Source of the DNA: Orbilia blumenaviensis
Lineage: Eukaryota > Ascomycota > Orbiliomycetes > Orbiliales > Orbiliaceae
Reading direction: 5' to 3'
DNA: 64,000 bases
Assembly (NCBI GenBank): GCA_036872755.1
Contig: JAVHNS010000004.1
Coordinates: 1,116,001 to 1,180,000, forward strand
Shown in pieces: positions 11,546 through 22,800 of the stretch; positions within the stretch are counted from its first letter, which is position 1; every line of letters starts with the position of its first letter. The notes beneath the pieces are model-generated. The model was not told the DNA's origin. It was given only the letters and a program-made list of their open reading frames with translations, and made no database searches. The translations under genes and the position numbers were made by a program.

Positions 11546-11566
11546 TTTTGCGTCGTATCAAGGGAA

Positions 11567-11638
11567 CTAGGTCCGGGTTTCCCGATAGTGTTGTTGTTGT
11601 TGCAAAAAACGAAAGCGTTCTATTCTAGGCAAAGCCAT
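11567..11638 (-). promoter_or_regulatory. Upstream ORF in the transporter leader
   Basis: On the minus strand an ATG at 11638-11636 opens a 23-codon frame containing four consecutive CAA (Gln) codons. It ends with TAG at 11567-11569, 21 nt before the transporter ATG at 11545. If the leader exon starts at 11653 as predicted, this uORF is the first start codon a scanning ribosome meets on that exon and could repress or condition translation. Seen in sequence; the regulatory effect is inferred. Confidence 0.45.
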
Positions 11639-12224
11639 GATTATATTAGTTTTCTGTCGCAGAAGCCAAAAAAAAAAGGGAGTGTAAAGAGAAAGAAGTG
11701 AAATCAGAGTAGCATTGAACTAAGCTGGATTCGATTCGAGACACAAGACCATCCCGAAAAGACGGATAGTAATAATAAGCAGGGTGATGAAATTGAACGG
11801 GGAATATCGCGATAGCACGCGACAGTAAGGGAAATTGATAGAAAAGCTATCATTCTGGAAACTGGACCCGGCCAGCTGCTTCTGGGAGCCTTGAATGCTT
11901 CGACAGACACTCATTCCAGAGATGGAACTCCATGTGAACGAAGGCGGATCGGCCAGTTGCAATTTCCCTGTGCAGTTTGTCGTTTCACCGCCAATAGGAA
12001 GCCTGGAGTGGTTCTCTCGCTAGGCTGAAACGCAGCCAATGACGTTTACGAACACACCAGCAAACCTGCCTGATTGCGAGAAACAAGCAAGGAAGCGAGC
12101 AAGCCACTTGGAAGATGCAAGGTGTGTGCAGCGGGAAGTGGGTATGGCTAATTTGCAGCAAGCAAGCGGTCGAATCTCTCCGATGGAAGCTTCGTGGAAG
12201 GTGAAATCCGGCCAGTCGAAGAAG

Positions 12225-12302
12225 GACCAGAACCAGGAGGGGGAGGAGGACAGAGCAGGCAGGAGAGGACAGGAGGAACAGAGGAACAGAGAGAGAGAGA
12301 GC
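12225..12302 (+). repeat. Purine-rich (GA/GGA) tract
   Basis: A run of almost only A and G with AGGAGG, ACAGAGG and finally GAGAGAGAGAG. It lies inside the predicted transporter leader intron, where it is pyrimidine-rich on the transcribed sense strand. Confidence 0.6.
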
Positions 12303-12380
12303 CGTTACAGGCTCAATTGTAGTTGACCGGAATCGAACAGATCAGTTGTCCCAGAACCCATGATGGGGTTCCTGAGAGAG

Positions 12381-12400
12381 AAAAAAAAAAAAAAAAAAAA
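12381..12400 (+). repeat. Poly(A) tract, 20 nt
   Basis: Twenty consecutive A residues preceded by GAGAGAG. It lies in the predicted leader intron of the transporter, so it is poly(T) on that gene's sense strand. Confidence 0.8.
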
Positions 12401-12753
12401 GCTGTTGCTGGAATAGATTTGCATTGTACGCGTGCATAGCTACCTAGCAAGCCTTGTTTGCCAACAGCTAGTAGCGGGAGCAGCAACGGACCGAAAGGAA
12501 TGCTGATTGATGCCAGTACCGAAGCGAGAGAGCAGGCCAGGAGCGGGAGGGAAAACAACGAGGAGGATGATAGAAGAGGCTTACCTTTATCACCAAAAAC
12601 GATAACCAGCCAGCCTAACGATGTTTTCGTGAAGTCGTCGGGTCAGATGGCGATGTTCGATGTGATGGTGAAGAGAATGAAATAGAATTGATTGATGGTT
12701 GCTTGTGGAGAGGAAGGAAGGAAGAGAAGTTGGGAAGGCGGCGGGGTGCTGGT

Positions 12754-12765
12754 TATAAACAACCG
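12754..12765 (-). promoter_or_regulatory. Candidate TATA region of the sugar transporter
   Basis: Read on the minus strand, TTGTTTATAACC precedes a CT-rich leader-like sequence that runs to the predicted donor at 12584. Position and composition fit a core promoter about 1.2 kb upstream of the coding start. Confidence 0.3.
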
Positions 12766-15700
12766 TCTTTCCACACTCGGCCGCTGCTCCCATATAAATC
12801 AATATGCGACTCCACGCTCACTCGCTCAGTCGGTCTCGACAAAGAAAAAAAAAATTGATTGGGATTACCATCTGATCGAAAAAAAAAAAAAAAAAAAAAA
12901 AAAGGAATTGAGACACCCCCGGCTTTTTTTTCTCTCTTCCCCTCCAAATTGGGCCCTGGACGGTGGACAGGTCCAGGACAGAAAGCCTGTCCGGTGTCCC
13001 GGTTCATTGGACGGTTTGGTCGCTGCTCTGCGCGTTCATGGTCATGGGTAGAACCCCCTCTTCCCAAGACACCCACACCCACGTAATTACTACTACTACC
13101 AGTATTACTACAGACATTCTCCATATTATTGCTGTCTGTCTGTCCGTCTCCCCACTATCCCCCCCGCTCATATCAACTTAAGGGTTTTTGAAACCTCACC
13201 AGTCATGACGGGAGGTCCGTATTTCTGTGCATACTAATTCTTTCCTGACGGCCAACTCTGTTTTTCGAATCGGGAACAGATCACCTGGCTTCACCCACAT
13301 TTTTGAGTTGGGTGATCAAGCATGGCCATGGGGAAGTTTAATGTTCACTTGGGTCCCCGGGATCCCGTACGAGCGGGTCTCTGAATTAAACTCTACTACT
13401 GATATCACACTACTGAGGTTTGTGTTAGTAGCAGTGTCAACCTGCATGTGGCTTGTTATACACGCCGCATTGACCGAGTCTTGACTATAGCTTATTTCGG
13501 TCTTGACTGCTATGCATGCCATACCTTCTAGTTGCTGGGCTATACAGGTGGTAAAGACTGATCTCTACATCATTATCATCACCAGCATACAGTGCTTACA
13601 CTCAGGTCAGGATCATGTTCATGGTCACGACCTTGCCTTCCTTCCTTCTTATCGCCAGTTTGATTCGGTTAGCCCTAAACTCTCCTTTGCTACAGTAGCA
13701 CTAGCAGTATTGGTAGCAGTGAAGCATTAAAGATTCATACTCGCCACGGGAATCCATAATCTCAATATCGAGCTCTTTTATTTTTTTGATTATTTTATTG
13801 TATTTTGCAATTATGAGACCATATTAGCGCATACACTGCAACGAAGCATACATACTGATCCATGTCGGCCGACACGACTTCATACGGACAGGCATCATGG
13901 GAACGAACGCGGAGGGGCTTTGTGGAGAGTGGAGAGCCCCCGGCCGTTGTGCCTTCTCCCCTCCCCTCCGTCCCATTGCCCTGTCAATTAATTGATTGAC
14001 TTCGATGTTGCCGCCAGAGTTCCCATAAAGCGGGCAACATTAGACAAATATTAAAAGAGATTCCTGCAACAGTTGGGTCAAGTCTGAAGGTGGAGCAATT
14101 TGAAGTCCCTGTCAATCTCCAACAGTCATTGCACTAGATTCACTAGCCGGCCTGGCCTAGATGACGGCCTTCCACATGGCTTTCTCTGTAAGGACGGGCC
14201 AGAAAGGAAAAGAAAATGCAAATGCAATATCAGAATCAAACCAAATGCGAAGGGGAGCAATAGCCAAGTCAAATCCTCAACCGCCAAAGAAAGAAGAAAA
14301 GAAGAGGCGGCGAATTTTCCCTGTACAATAATCCATGCTCATCTGTCCTGCACGATGAAGCAGCTGGCGTTAGTACCCCAGACAGACATGTTTTCTTTTT
14401 GTCCCCGGTAGACAGCCCGTTTTGTCTTCTGTGGGGCTCCCACCCGGTAACTTTTTTTTTCATTTTTTTGGTGGTTGAACAGAACTTGCTTTTTCCAACA
14501 GGCTTTGAAAAAGTTACTTCTGCTTTGTACCGGCATGTATCCGCTTCAGCGACTCTGGATCCGATTTCGATAGGAAGCATATTCGTCTCCCCGCTCATTT
14601 TACGAACCCAATCCTAACGCTTTCAAATCTCCGGGTAGAAGGAAAACTAAGAAAAACAATAAAAAAAGTCAGAAATAGCAGTATCTAACACAAAAAGAGT
14701 TGCAAGCAAGCAACCGGCCAGACCGTGTTGCCTGGTCGTTCGCCGCTCTTGGTCACAGGCAAACACGGCTCTGATGACGGCCCAGATTTCGGTCCACTCA
14801 AGACGCCAGTCAAAGCTTGCTCTAGCAGGCGGCGATAGCAGATGTGGGTCGATGCTGCTGTTTCCCCGCCTTTTCCAAGCCAGAAATTCAATGCGCTGCA
14901 TATCGAGCCACCTGCAAACGTATTCACACCCTCAGATATTTATCGTCAAGAAGCAACCTGTTTAATCAATCTGAGAAAGATGCATGATTGGCCAATTCGT
15001 CCTGCCTGCCCAATGTAACGATTGCAGCCAACCAACATCTGACCCCATGGTCCAACAGTCATTCAACTGCTTTTGAAACCAAAACACCCCGGTTCAATTT
15101 CGCTCTTGCATTAATCGCTGAAGGCCAGCTTGCAGCCTCGGGGGTATACATAGTACATACTAGTAATTGACTTCAAGATACCCCGAAGATTGCCCAGCGT
15201 TCAAGCCATCAATCAATCCTAGATCAATCAATCAATCGTGATCAAGAGTGGACACAATGTACCCTAATGCTAAAGGTGGCGACCAATGCAAGTAAATCCA
15301 CTTCAATGATTATCACTGGTGCTGATTCCAGTTGGTGAATGCTTTGATTCCTTATCCAAACTCCTTTGGGAGCTTACTTAATTGCATCATCAGCATTACT
15401 ACTACTATAAAGTTTTTCCGCTCACCACCTCACGTGAGAACAAAGCGAGAACTCTTCTCGAAAAGTCTCAGAAGGAGCAAAATATTTGCTATCACACTAC
15501 TCTGGCAAGAGCTCTCGGACCTTTCCCAGATACGACTGAATAACCTCGAAGGTGCAGACCATTGTGATTACTGAGCCCCAGTCACGAGCGTTGTGGTACT
15601 CCACAGTCTCTCCATTTTCAGGTAGTGTTGGTTTCGATGCATTGTTCTGGTTCCTGACGGAAAAACAAGCTCTAGCGCTATGAAAACCTTAACTCTGCAT

Positions 15701-16622
15701 GCGCATTGGGTTAAAACTTGAGACTTATAGACCCTATGACCTCGTTGAGAAAAATTTCTTACATTTTTATCGCCCGAATTGTCAATCGTTCGCTTCTATC
15801 CACCGACGAGAGAGCCTGAACCGTGGATACTGAGCGAGTCCGAAAGCCGAGCCCCGACCGAAGCATACCGGATTCGACCCCTACATCGTGAGACAAGAGT
15901 GACCACTAACACCAGATATCTTGAGCGGGCGAAATTTTTTCTTTTGGACGTACCTGCACCCTTTGATCCTCTTGAAGTGCCATGCATATGCCACATCTAA
16001 TACACACATCACATCTGCACGCCACCGGACTTTCTTCCTCCACTACTCAGACTTCAGCAAAGTGCCTTCCGGCCGGCCAGGCCGGCCCAATAAAAGCATT
16101 GGCGTGCAGACATATCATGAAACACGCGCGATTAAACCTACCTCTTATCACTTTAACGGGCAGCTGACGAATATCTAGTCATTACTTTTAACAATATCCA
16201 TGCAATTCCTTCAATCCACTCCGATAAAAGGCCCACTTTTAATATCGCTCGCTCTTTTAGCCTCGAGTCGTCTTTTGGTTATCGAGTCGTTTGGAGTCGC
16301 TTCTTGCTACAGTTCTCTACGAAAAATGTGGGTATACGTCCGTAATACCTAATGTTACACCAGGTATTCTACGTCGGTCGGTTGTAACCCTGGGAGGGTA
16401 AACAAAAAGCAAGTCCCTAGTGGTATTGGCACGATTTGGGAACAAGCAAAAAAACACAACTCGAACACCAAAATTCCCTCGGCATAGGTTTCACAGCGTC
16501 ATAGGAGGAGGAGGGAATCTTGCAGGCCCAAGATAGGAAGAAAAGGTCTTGGTAGAGTAATCAACGCCATGTGCCTATCAAGATTCATCATCGACCAGAT
16601 CTCCACAGGATATAGAATAGCC
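12766..16622. other. Gene-poor region, first part
   Basis: No coding region can be supported. It contains the poly(A) tract listed above, pyrimidine-rich stretches (12918-12950, 13950-13975), a T-rich run near 14450-14470 and a short ATCA-type microsatellite at about 15208-15238. ORFs of 60-110 codons are scattered on both strands without recognisable motifs. A 17-nt sequence at 15645 recurs at 17610. Confidence 0.5.
12879..12903 (+). repeat. Poly(A) tract, 25 nt
   Basis: Twenty-five consecutive A residues upstream of the transporter promoter, close to a second A-rich run at about 12842-12854. Such dA:dT tracts commonly mark nucleosome-poor promoter DNA in fungi. Confidence 0.8.
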
Positions 16623-16847
16623 TCACCGACGGAGCACGTTTAATATCTCGTATCTTAATCTGTCCGGAACTGACGGCATCCCATTCCCCAGATCTCCATT
16701 CAGATTCACCTCTTTCATGCAGATTTTCAACAGGACCCTCGAAAGCTTAAGCCTCCCATGGATTGCTGCGAGGAATATGCTGACCAGACCGTTGAACTTC
16801 GGATCTATCCAAAATCTGCCGAACACCCTCAATATCGAAGCGTCCAT
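16623..16847 (-). pseudogene. Ankyrin-repeat relic
   Basis: A 74-codon minus-strand frame contains NGLVSIFLAAIHGRL followed by KLSRVLLK (16793-16725), which lines up position for position with the ankyrin core (nGrTPLhLAAenGhlevVklLL). It continues as VNLNGDLGNGMP, matching the spacing of the next repeat's VNxxDxxGxTP. Just upstream, a different frame reads VRQILDRSEV, the typical end of a preceding repeat (VrqLLdrpeVd). The repeat array is therefore broken by a frameshift at about 16800. No start, splice or further repeats are convincing around it. Best read as a decayed fragment of an ankyrin protein, the kind found in fungal NLR-like and HET-type genes, though no such partner domain is visible. 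Confidence 0.5.
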
Positions 16848-19800
16848 GAAATATTGAAGATGTCAAGCATAAATCCTAGCTATCTTCTAGGCTCCCACTT
16901 CTTTTTGTTAATAAAAGGTCCAATCTATAAGCTTGTTGGTCTTGTCATGTCTTGTGTATCACAGGCTAAAAGACCAGCATCCTGCAGTCTTGAGAAAAAA
17001 TGTTCCTAGGGCTAGCTCGTTTCCTTTGGTGGAAAACTCCTTGACCCTGGTCGTAAGCTGTCCTTTTAATCGTTTCGTCTAGCATGCCTTTTCCGCTTGC
17101 GTTCTTTTTTCTCTTGTCCCGACGGAGCGAGAAACGCCTCTTTCTTGACTGGTTGACTTGGCGATGCCGGGATTCCTTCAAACCCTGGTTCACCGATTTG
17201 ACCAGATGCGTTGCGACATCGATACAATATATGTGCAATTGAGATTGATTATTATCAACTAAGATTCGAGCTTTTAGTTGGCCGTTGTAGACACCCGTAT
17301 TCATAATTTTAAGTTTAAAAGAGTTTCAGTACCAATGCGCGAACGCCGCCGCTTTTCTTGACACATCAAAAAAAGGGCGCCTGTGCTTTTCTATGTTATG
17401 AACCTAAGACCGTGCATTAGCCGGCCGAGTCCGGGTCTGCCGGTCCAGATACGTACGGCTCAGCGCGACGTTCTGTCGCACCGATCGGTATCACGACTTC
17501 AAGCCACCAAAAAAAACATCCACACTTCTCCACTATTTCGGACCTCCATGGAATATGAAGCACGATCCTTAGATCAATTGGTGCCACCGGCGCTCCTTGT
17601 CTGAAAATATTCTGGTTCCTGACGGAGAAAAAGAATACGATGTTATACCCCACATGTCGTATTCTTCCGTGCATTGTTCTAGAAAACCATTGGTTTTGAT
17701 TGGGGAAGGCCTCACAAAATAGAAGAGATACGTACGGCAACAGCGGACCCGGCGACGGCAGCTCGGTTGCGTGTTACTGCGTCTGGTACTTTTTTTCGCG
17801 CTCTCTATCTATTTTCTGCATCCCGTATTCCCGGGAAAAATAAGATGAAACCTTTTTCGGGCCTGGAAATCTAAACTTCAAAAGGCATCTCGATATCGTT
17901 TGTTTGAACCCCGTAAAAATGCGTCCTGGAATATTACCAGTACCGGGAACCCAACAAAATAGTCGAACCGAGGAAGACCTGCATCGGCAACGCAGGAACC
18001 GGAAGGTGATAATGTCAAAATACGGAAGCTTCCTTTTTCGCCCCTTCTTCTAACCCTTCGCACATTCCTCTCAGGAATTACATTGTGGCTTGTGATATTG
18101 AGATTCGAGACCGCAGGGTGTAGCTAATTTAGGTGCTGAAGGGGGTTTTTTTTGACATGTGTTGAGCTCGTCGTTGAGGTTTCTGGAAGCTGAGAAAATT
18201 ATCAAAACTTTAGACCCACCCCGGCATGGCGCCGCACCGTGAAATTCGAAATTATGGGGTTATATATGCCCTCTGATAAGGACATTATCAGGCCAGAATC
18301 TCTTGTGTCTTGGAAGTTATATGTAATTTTGGAAGCTGCATGCATGTTACATATTGGCAAGCACAATAGTTGCATTAATTGCATTGCGTGCAGGGCATCT
18401 GTAAGGGCCCTCCCCGAGAGTTCCTCAGTAATCTTCCCCGGGAAGAGAGGCCAATTGGCCAATATCAAAAGATCCTGAATCCTGTTGGTGTCAGGTCAAT
18501 CTCGACAAGCCTAGCCCATGAATTAGAACCCATTTGCCGGAATTTCCAGAATTAGACGCCTGTTGGTGAAATTTGAACTTACAGGTGTTGGACAGATAGT
18601 TCGATACCATGGATCAATGATCCCAAAGGGGGTATATGTTTCTCCCGCTTATGTTGGTGTTCCAACATAATTTCGGCCACCATGGCCATTATTAATTCAG
18701 GATAACGATCAAGGGACAGCTGTATATGACTATCTATAGCGATCCATCCTCTTTTTGAAACCCTACCCCCAGGGAAAGCTGGCATAAGCTGAGCATAACG
18801 AAACGTTTTATTCCCAGGATGCTACGACTCACTACCCCTCAAGGAATCGTGGTTTTAGTTACGATTTTGACAAGTCGCTTATGAGCTGTTCTCTTTGGTC
18901 TAGGAGGCTGAAGATTATGCATATCACGGTACACCCTACGCTCAAAGCTACTAGGATATCTCAATACATGCGAAATCTTTGATTTTCGAACTCTTTGAAC
19001 TTCATATCTACGATAAGTCTTGGCTTCCCCGCAATTTCCCCACTGATGCACAGTCGAAAGGCCAAAATGTTCGTTTTGGGGACTCGCATCGACAGAGGTC
19101 ATGAGGTCGAGGCCGAATACGATACTCATGCATTTTCGACGTCAGTATATACTGGGGCCTAAAAAGTGGTCACCAGCAAACTAGCTGCTTGTGACTACAC
19201 TCCTTGCAGTAAAGGCTTCAAAAGCTTTTTGGGTGTTAACCCCGATAAGCTATTGCAGGGCCGTTGGATTGGCCAATCATGAATGTCTACATCTGGATAC
19301 CATCAAAAAAGCTCGAACTTGGTATGGCTAGTTCTAATTTTTCGACCCCTTCGCTATCGATAACCTTGATCGAGATCGCTACCATTAAAAACTTCTACAG
19401 AAGTACCTTCGCACAAAATGCATGCACATTTAAACATATGAGAAGAGGTTGTGTGGAACCGATACGTATCGAGAACCCTAGTAGTTTGTCCGCTAGCCAT
19501 CCTGCACCTCCGTTAACCTGAGGAACAAGTTTTTTCTCCCACCATTACGCGATGTAAGGTTATCAACCTTTTTCCGATTCAACGATCAGTCAAAGCTCGC
19601 TGTCAATCAGTCAAATCAAGCTCGCTTGGGGTGTAGATTTCTTGCTTTTTGGCTTGCGATTGGGTGTCCAAGCGCAGCTCGTCGGGACCCACAATCTCCC
19701 CCACATTTCGGATTGATAGCCTGATTGGGCCTAGTAAGGTCATCCTAGGCCTACATCCTGAATCGCGAAAAACTGCAGCAAAAGTGTGCTTGAGAAAGGT

Positions 19801-22800
19801 AAAAAGTTCCCGAATTTTGGAGCCGAAGGAAACTTTTTGTGTGGTGGCGTAAAGGTGCATCTTCTTGTCTGTGCATATGTCTGGCTGTATGTAGGTAAGG
19901 TAGCAAGAGCCCGTGGTGGGGACGACTAGGCTACAGGAACCACAGAAAAACGGCTATCGTCAGCAGAGACATAGGTCAACGCCATTTGAGCTCCCTTCCA
20001 AAATTTTCTAGAATTAACTTTTTCCTTTCCTAAATGAGACTTAGTCTATGATGGCAAAATGGGGTGATCTTCGTTACTTTGGTTTCAGGATTTTGGAGGA
20101 AAAGTTGATATTTTATACGTCATTTGAAGAATCTTGGGCTGGTTTGACTTTTTTGCGGGTTGGGTTCAAAAAAGGTACCTCAGGTGCCTGCCAAAATCCA
20201 ACAGAGTTCCTCCACGAGGATACATTGTGTCTCGAAATCCCCTGTGCAACAAGGAAACTGTGGAAAGACTTCGGATTTACAGCCACATATGATTGCAGTT
20301 CATCTCATAAAATGCATGCATACCTAATACGTGCTTACAGACGGGATTACCGAAGCCCAATGGATAAGCAATTGCGAAAACTCCATGTGTGGCCCACAAC
20401 GCGATCAATTGGGTGGGTCAACAGGGGTTGTTGGCTCACGGCTTCGATGGTTACACACAGTCTAACTTCAAATAAAATCAATTGTGATATTTGTGAATGC
20501 GTTCAATGAATTTGATGCTAATAGCTTCATAGTCTTGTGAGCCCATAGATTCATGTTATCTGCATTGGCCAACCGGTGTAATTACCTTAACGATATAATG
20601 AAAACCTCGAAATGGAATGCAGGAAGTAACAGTTCAACTATGCAGTGCCAATACAGATAGAATTTGTCCACCCCCTTGACTAAACGATTACCAACTTAAA
20701 ATAATTATACTAGAATATACGAAAAGTCCCGTTGACCTGTTTTAAGTTGCCAAATGATCATCGAGGTCGGCATAGCCCTTGAAACTGGGCCCCCTGTTGT
20801 AGATGCTTTCCACCTATCATGGCTACATCCTACCAAGGTTTGGACCCTTGATAAGATTTTTTAGCTTATGTATGGGCTAGCTAGGAGCTTAGATCATGGT
20901 TCCATGGCGCTGGGTATACATACGTGGATTTTAATCGGTGGAGCTATGCCCATACCTCCGGCCTAGCTTGAAGCATTTCCTACCTACCCTTTGCTTGATA
21001 TCCATGCGTAGATTATATTTATAGTACGGGCTCATACTTGGGTTCGAATACCAGGAAATATTACCAGCTTTTGGTCCACCGGATGGCCTATTTATGTACT
21101 GAACCCTTAATCCCATCTCAAAGGGCCCCAAACGGTGAACTTTGCAGTGGCCCTATGCACAGACGTGCGCATATGTGTTCATTAGTTATATGTATAATAA
21201 TGTCCTAAGCATCGGAGCTGATATCGATGTGAAGGCCCAATTTATGCCGGGACAGTTTCGTAATAAAGTATTTCTTAAACCAAGTAGACCATCCATATCA
21301 AAACTTCAAAGCTCCTCTCTCGGAGTATCTTCTATTTGGTAAATTTATTTTACGGGAAATTAGTATGAGTATTAAGCTCACGATATGTTCTGCTAGCGGC
21401 ACTTCAATATTTCATTCATATGATCATCCTATCATTGTTTACGGAAAAGATTTCTTTATTGCGACGATATCACATTTCTAGCTATATAGACCGATCTCCG
21501 TAAGCGGCACCTGAGGTAGGGTACTTATGAGAATGCAATAATTTAAATTAGATGATTAGATGCACTGGTCTCCCTGTGAAGTGATATCCTGGCATGTATA
21601 TCCTGTTTCTTCGGGTTTTATGTGTAACGATCGCCTATACCCGACCCACATTCTGACGCCCAAAAAACCTATGTATTGGTCCGTTACACAGGCTTATAAT
21701 ATATCGATTCACTTGAAACGTACGGATGACCGGCCGACAAGCAATACATATGTATGTTCTTACTAACGTTGTGCGCAACGGACAGCTTACCTGGCGCGGA
21801 CTCATCACTTCAAGGCTTGTGAGTTTTATATTCATAGTACAGCGACTTGGGGCTCAGGGAGTTTATTCAAGACGTCGTCGCAGTCTCATGAGGTCTTACA
21901 GCTGGGCGCTCTCGCGAACTGATAGATGTTCCATGATTTGTGTTGCACGTTGGTCCGAATGATTATCTGGTCGGCTGCCAGCCCATAAGCCGAAACCGTC
22001 TTCATTTGATAGCTGACGCCAAAAAAACATTGCAAAGTGAAAAAGCTTCTTGATTTGTTCTAGCCACTATTAATCTGATACTGACACTCGGCTGCCGGCT
22101 TTCGACTGTGGGCAGCGGGGTCGTTTGCAACGTCACTTTGAGGAAAGTGAGGTTTACCTGTGCTGCTGCAATGTTACAGTGGAGGACGATGTGGGAAGTG
22201 GGTCTAACCCATGTCTAAGGAAGAAAAAGAAAATAGTCTTGCGTCGGCTTTACGAATTTGTGCATGTGGGTGTTGAACCAGGATGGCCCCTGATAAGACT
22301 TGAAAAATTGAGACTTTGTAGTCCGAGATGCATGTGCGTTTGTGTCGAAGCTTAGCTTGTTGCGATCATTTTTGTTTGACAGGTGGTGTCCCCGAATCAA
22401 AATTTGGTTCCTGGCCTAACGTCGGCCGAACCCTCGGGGTGTTCCTCTGTGCGGACAGCTTTAGTGGGTTTGTAATTTTGTGTGCGACTAGGATTGATAA
22501 GCCATCTCCGTGCCGGCCGGTGAATTGGCATAGGCAGAGCTGAAATGCTCAAACCTAGTATCCTTATGAGTTTATGGTTTTTTCCTTCGAAATTTGTTCT
22601 AGAAGCTGGACTAGTTAACTTGATTGGATCAAGTGGCGCGCTGGTCCCTTGCAGCGGTTGGTTGTTCTCTGAAACAGCTGGTATCTAAATTTCGTGAATA
22701 GTTGACCAATCGATATTGGCAATCGAAACGTAAATTTTAGCAAGAACACGATATATTGCCTATCACCGATCGATAATATCTCGCATAATATGCACAATGA

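Larger units (their letters stand above)
11654..12584 (-). other. Predicted 5'-leader intron of the sugar transporter
   Basis: On the minus strand a donor ATAAAG|GTAAGC lies at 12584, and an acceptor GCGACAG ending at 11654 is preceded by a strong poly-T/pyrimidine tract. This would make a 931-nt intron wholly inside the 5' untranslated region. It contains a 20-nt A run (12381-12400) and a purine-rich tract (about 12225-12302). Upstream of the donor lies a CT-rich stretch resembling a leader exon, with a TATA-like element near 12754-12765. It needs transcript support. Confidence 0.45.

Noticed and set aside
9944..11701. 585-codon plus-strand frame, rich in Ser/Thr/Glu
   Set aside because: Antisense shadow of the sugar transporter, produced by its strong codon bias; the transporter on the minus strand is unmistakable.
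12306..12420. Possible minus-strand tRNA T-arm (GTTCGATTCC at about 12332)
   Set aside because: No A box, anticodon arm or pairing acceptor stem; the T-stem pairs only partly. Other TTCRANT matches in the window also fail.
18839..19129. 96-codon minus-strand frame with basic residues (possible DNA-binding fragment)
   Set aside because: I considered a transposase or helix-turn-helix relic, but no catalytic or fold motif is present and no inverted repeats flank it.
20048..20509. 153-codon ATG frame in the desert
   Set aside because: The translation shows no domain, signal or composition bias, and no promoter or splice context; a frame of this length is possible by chance in 11 kb.
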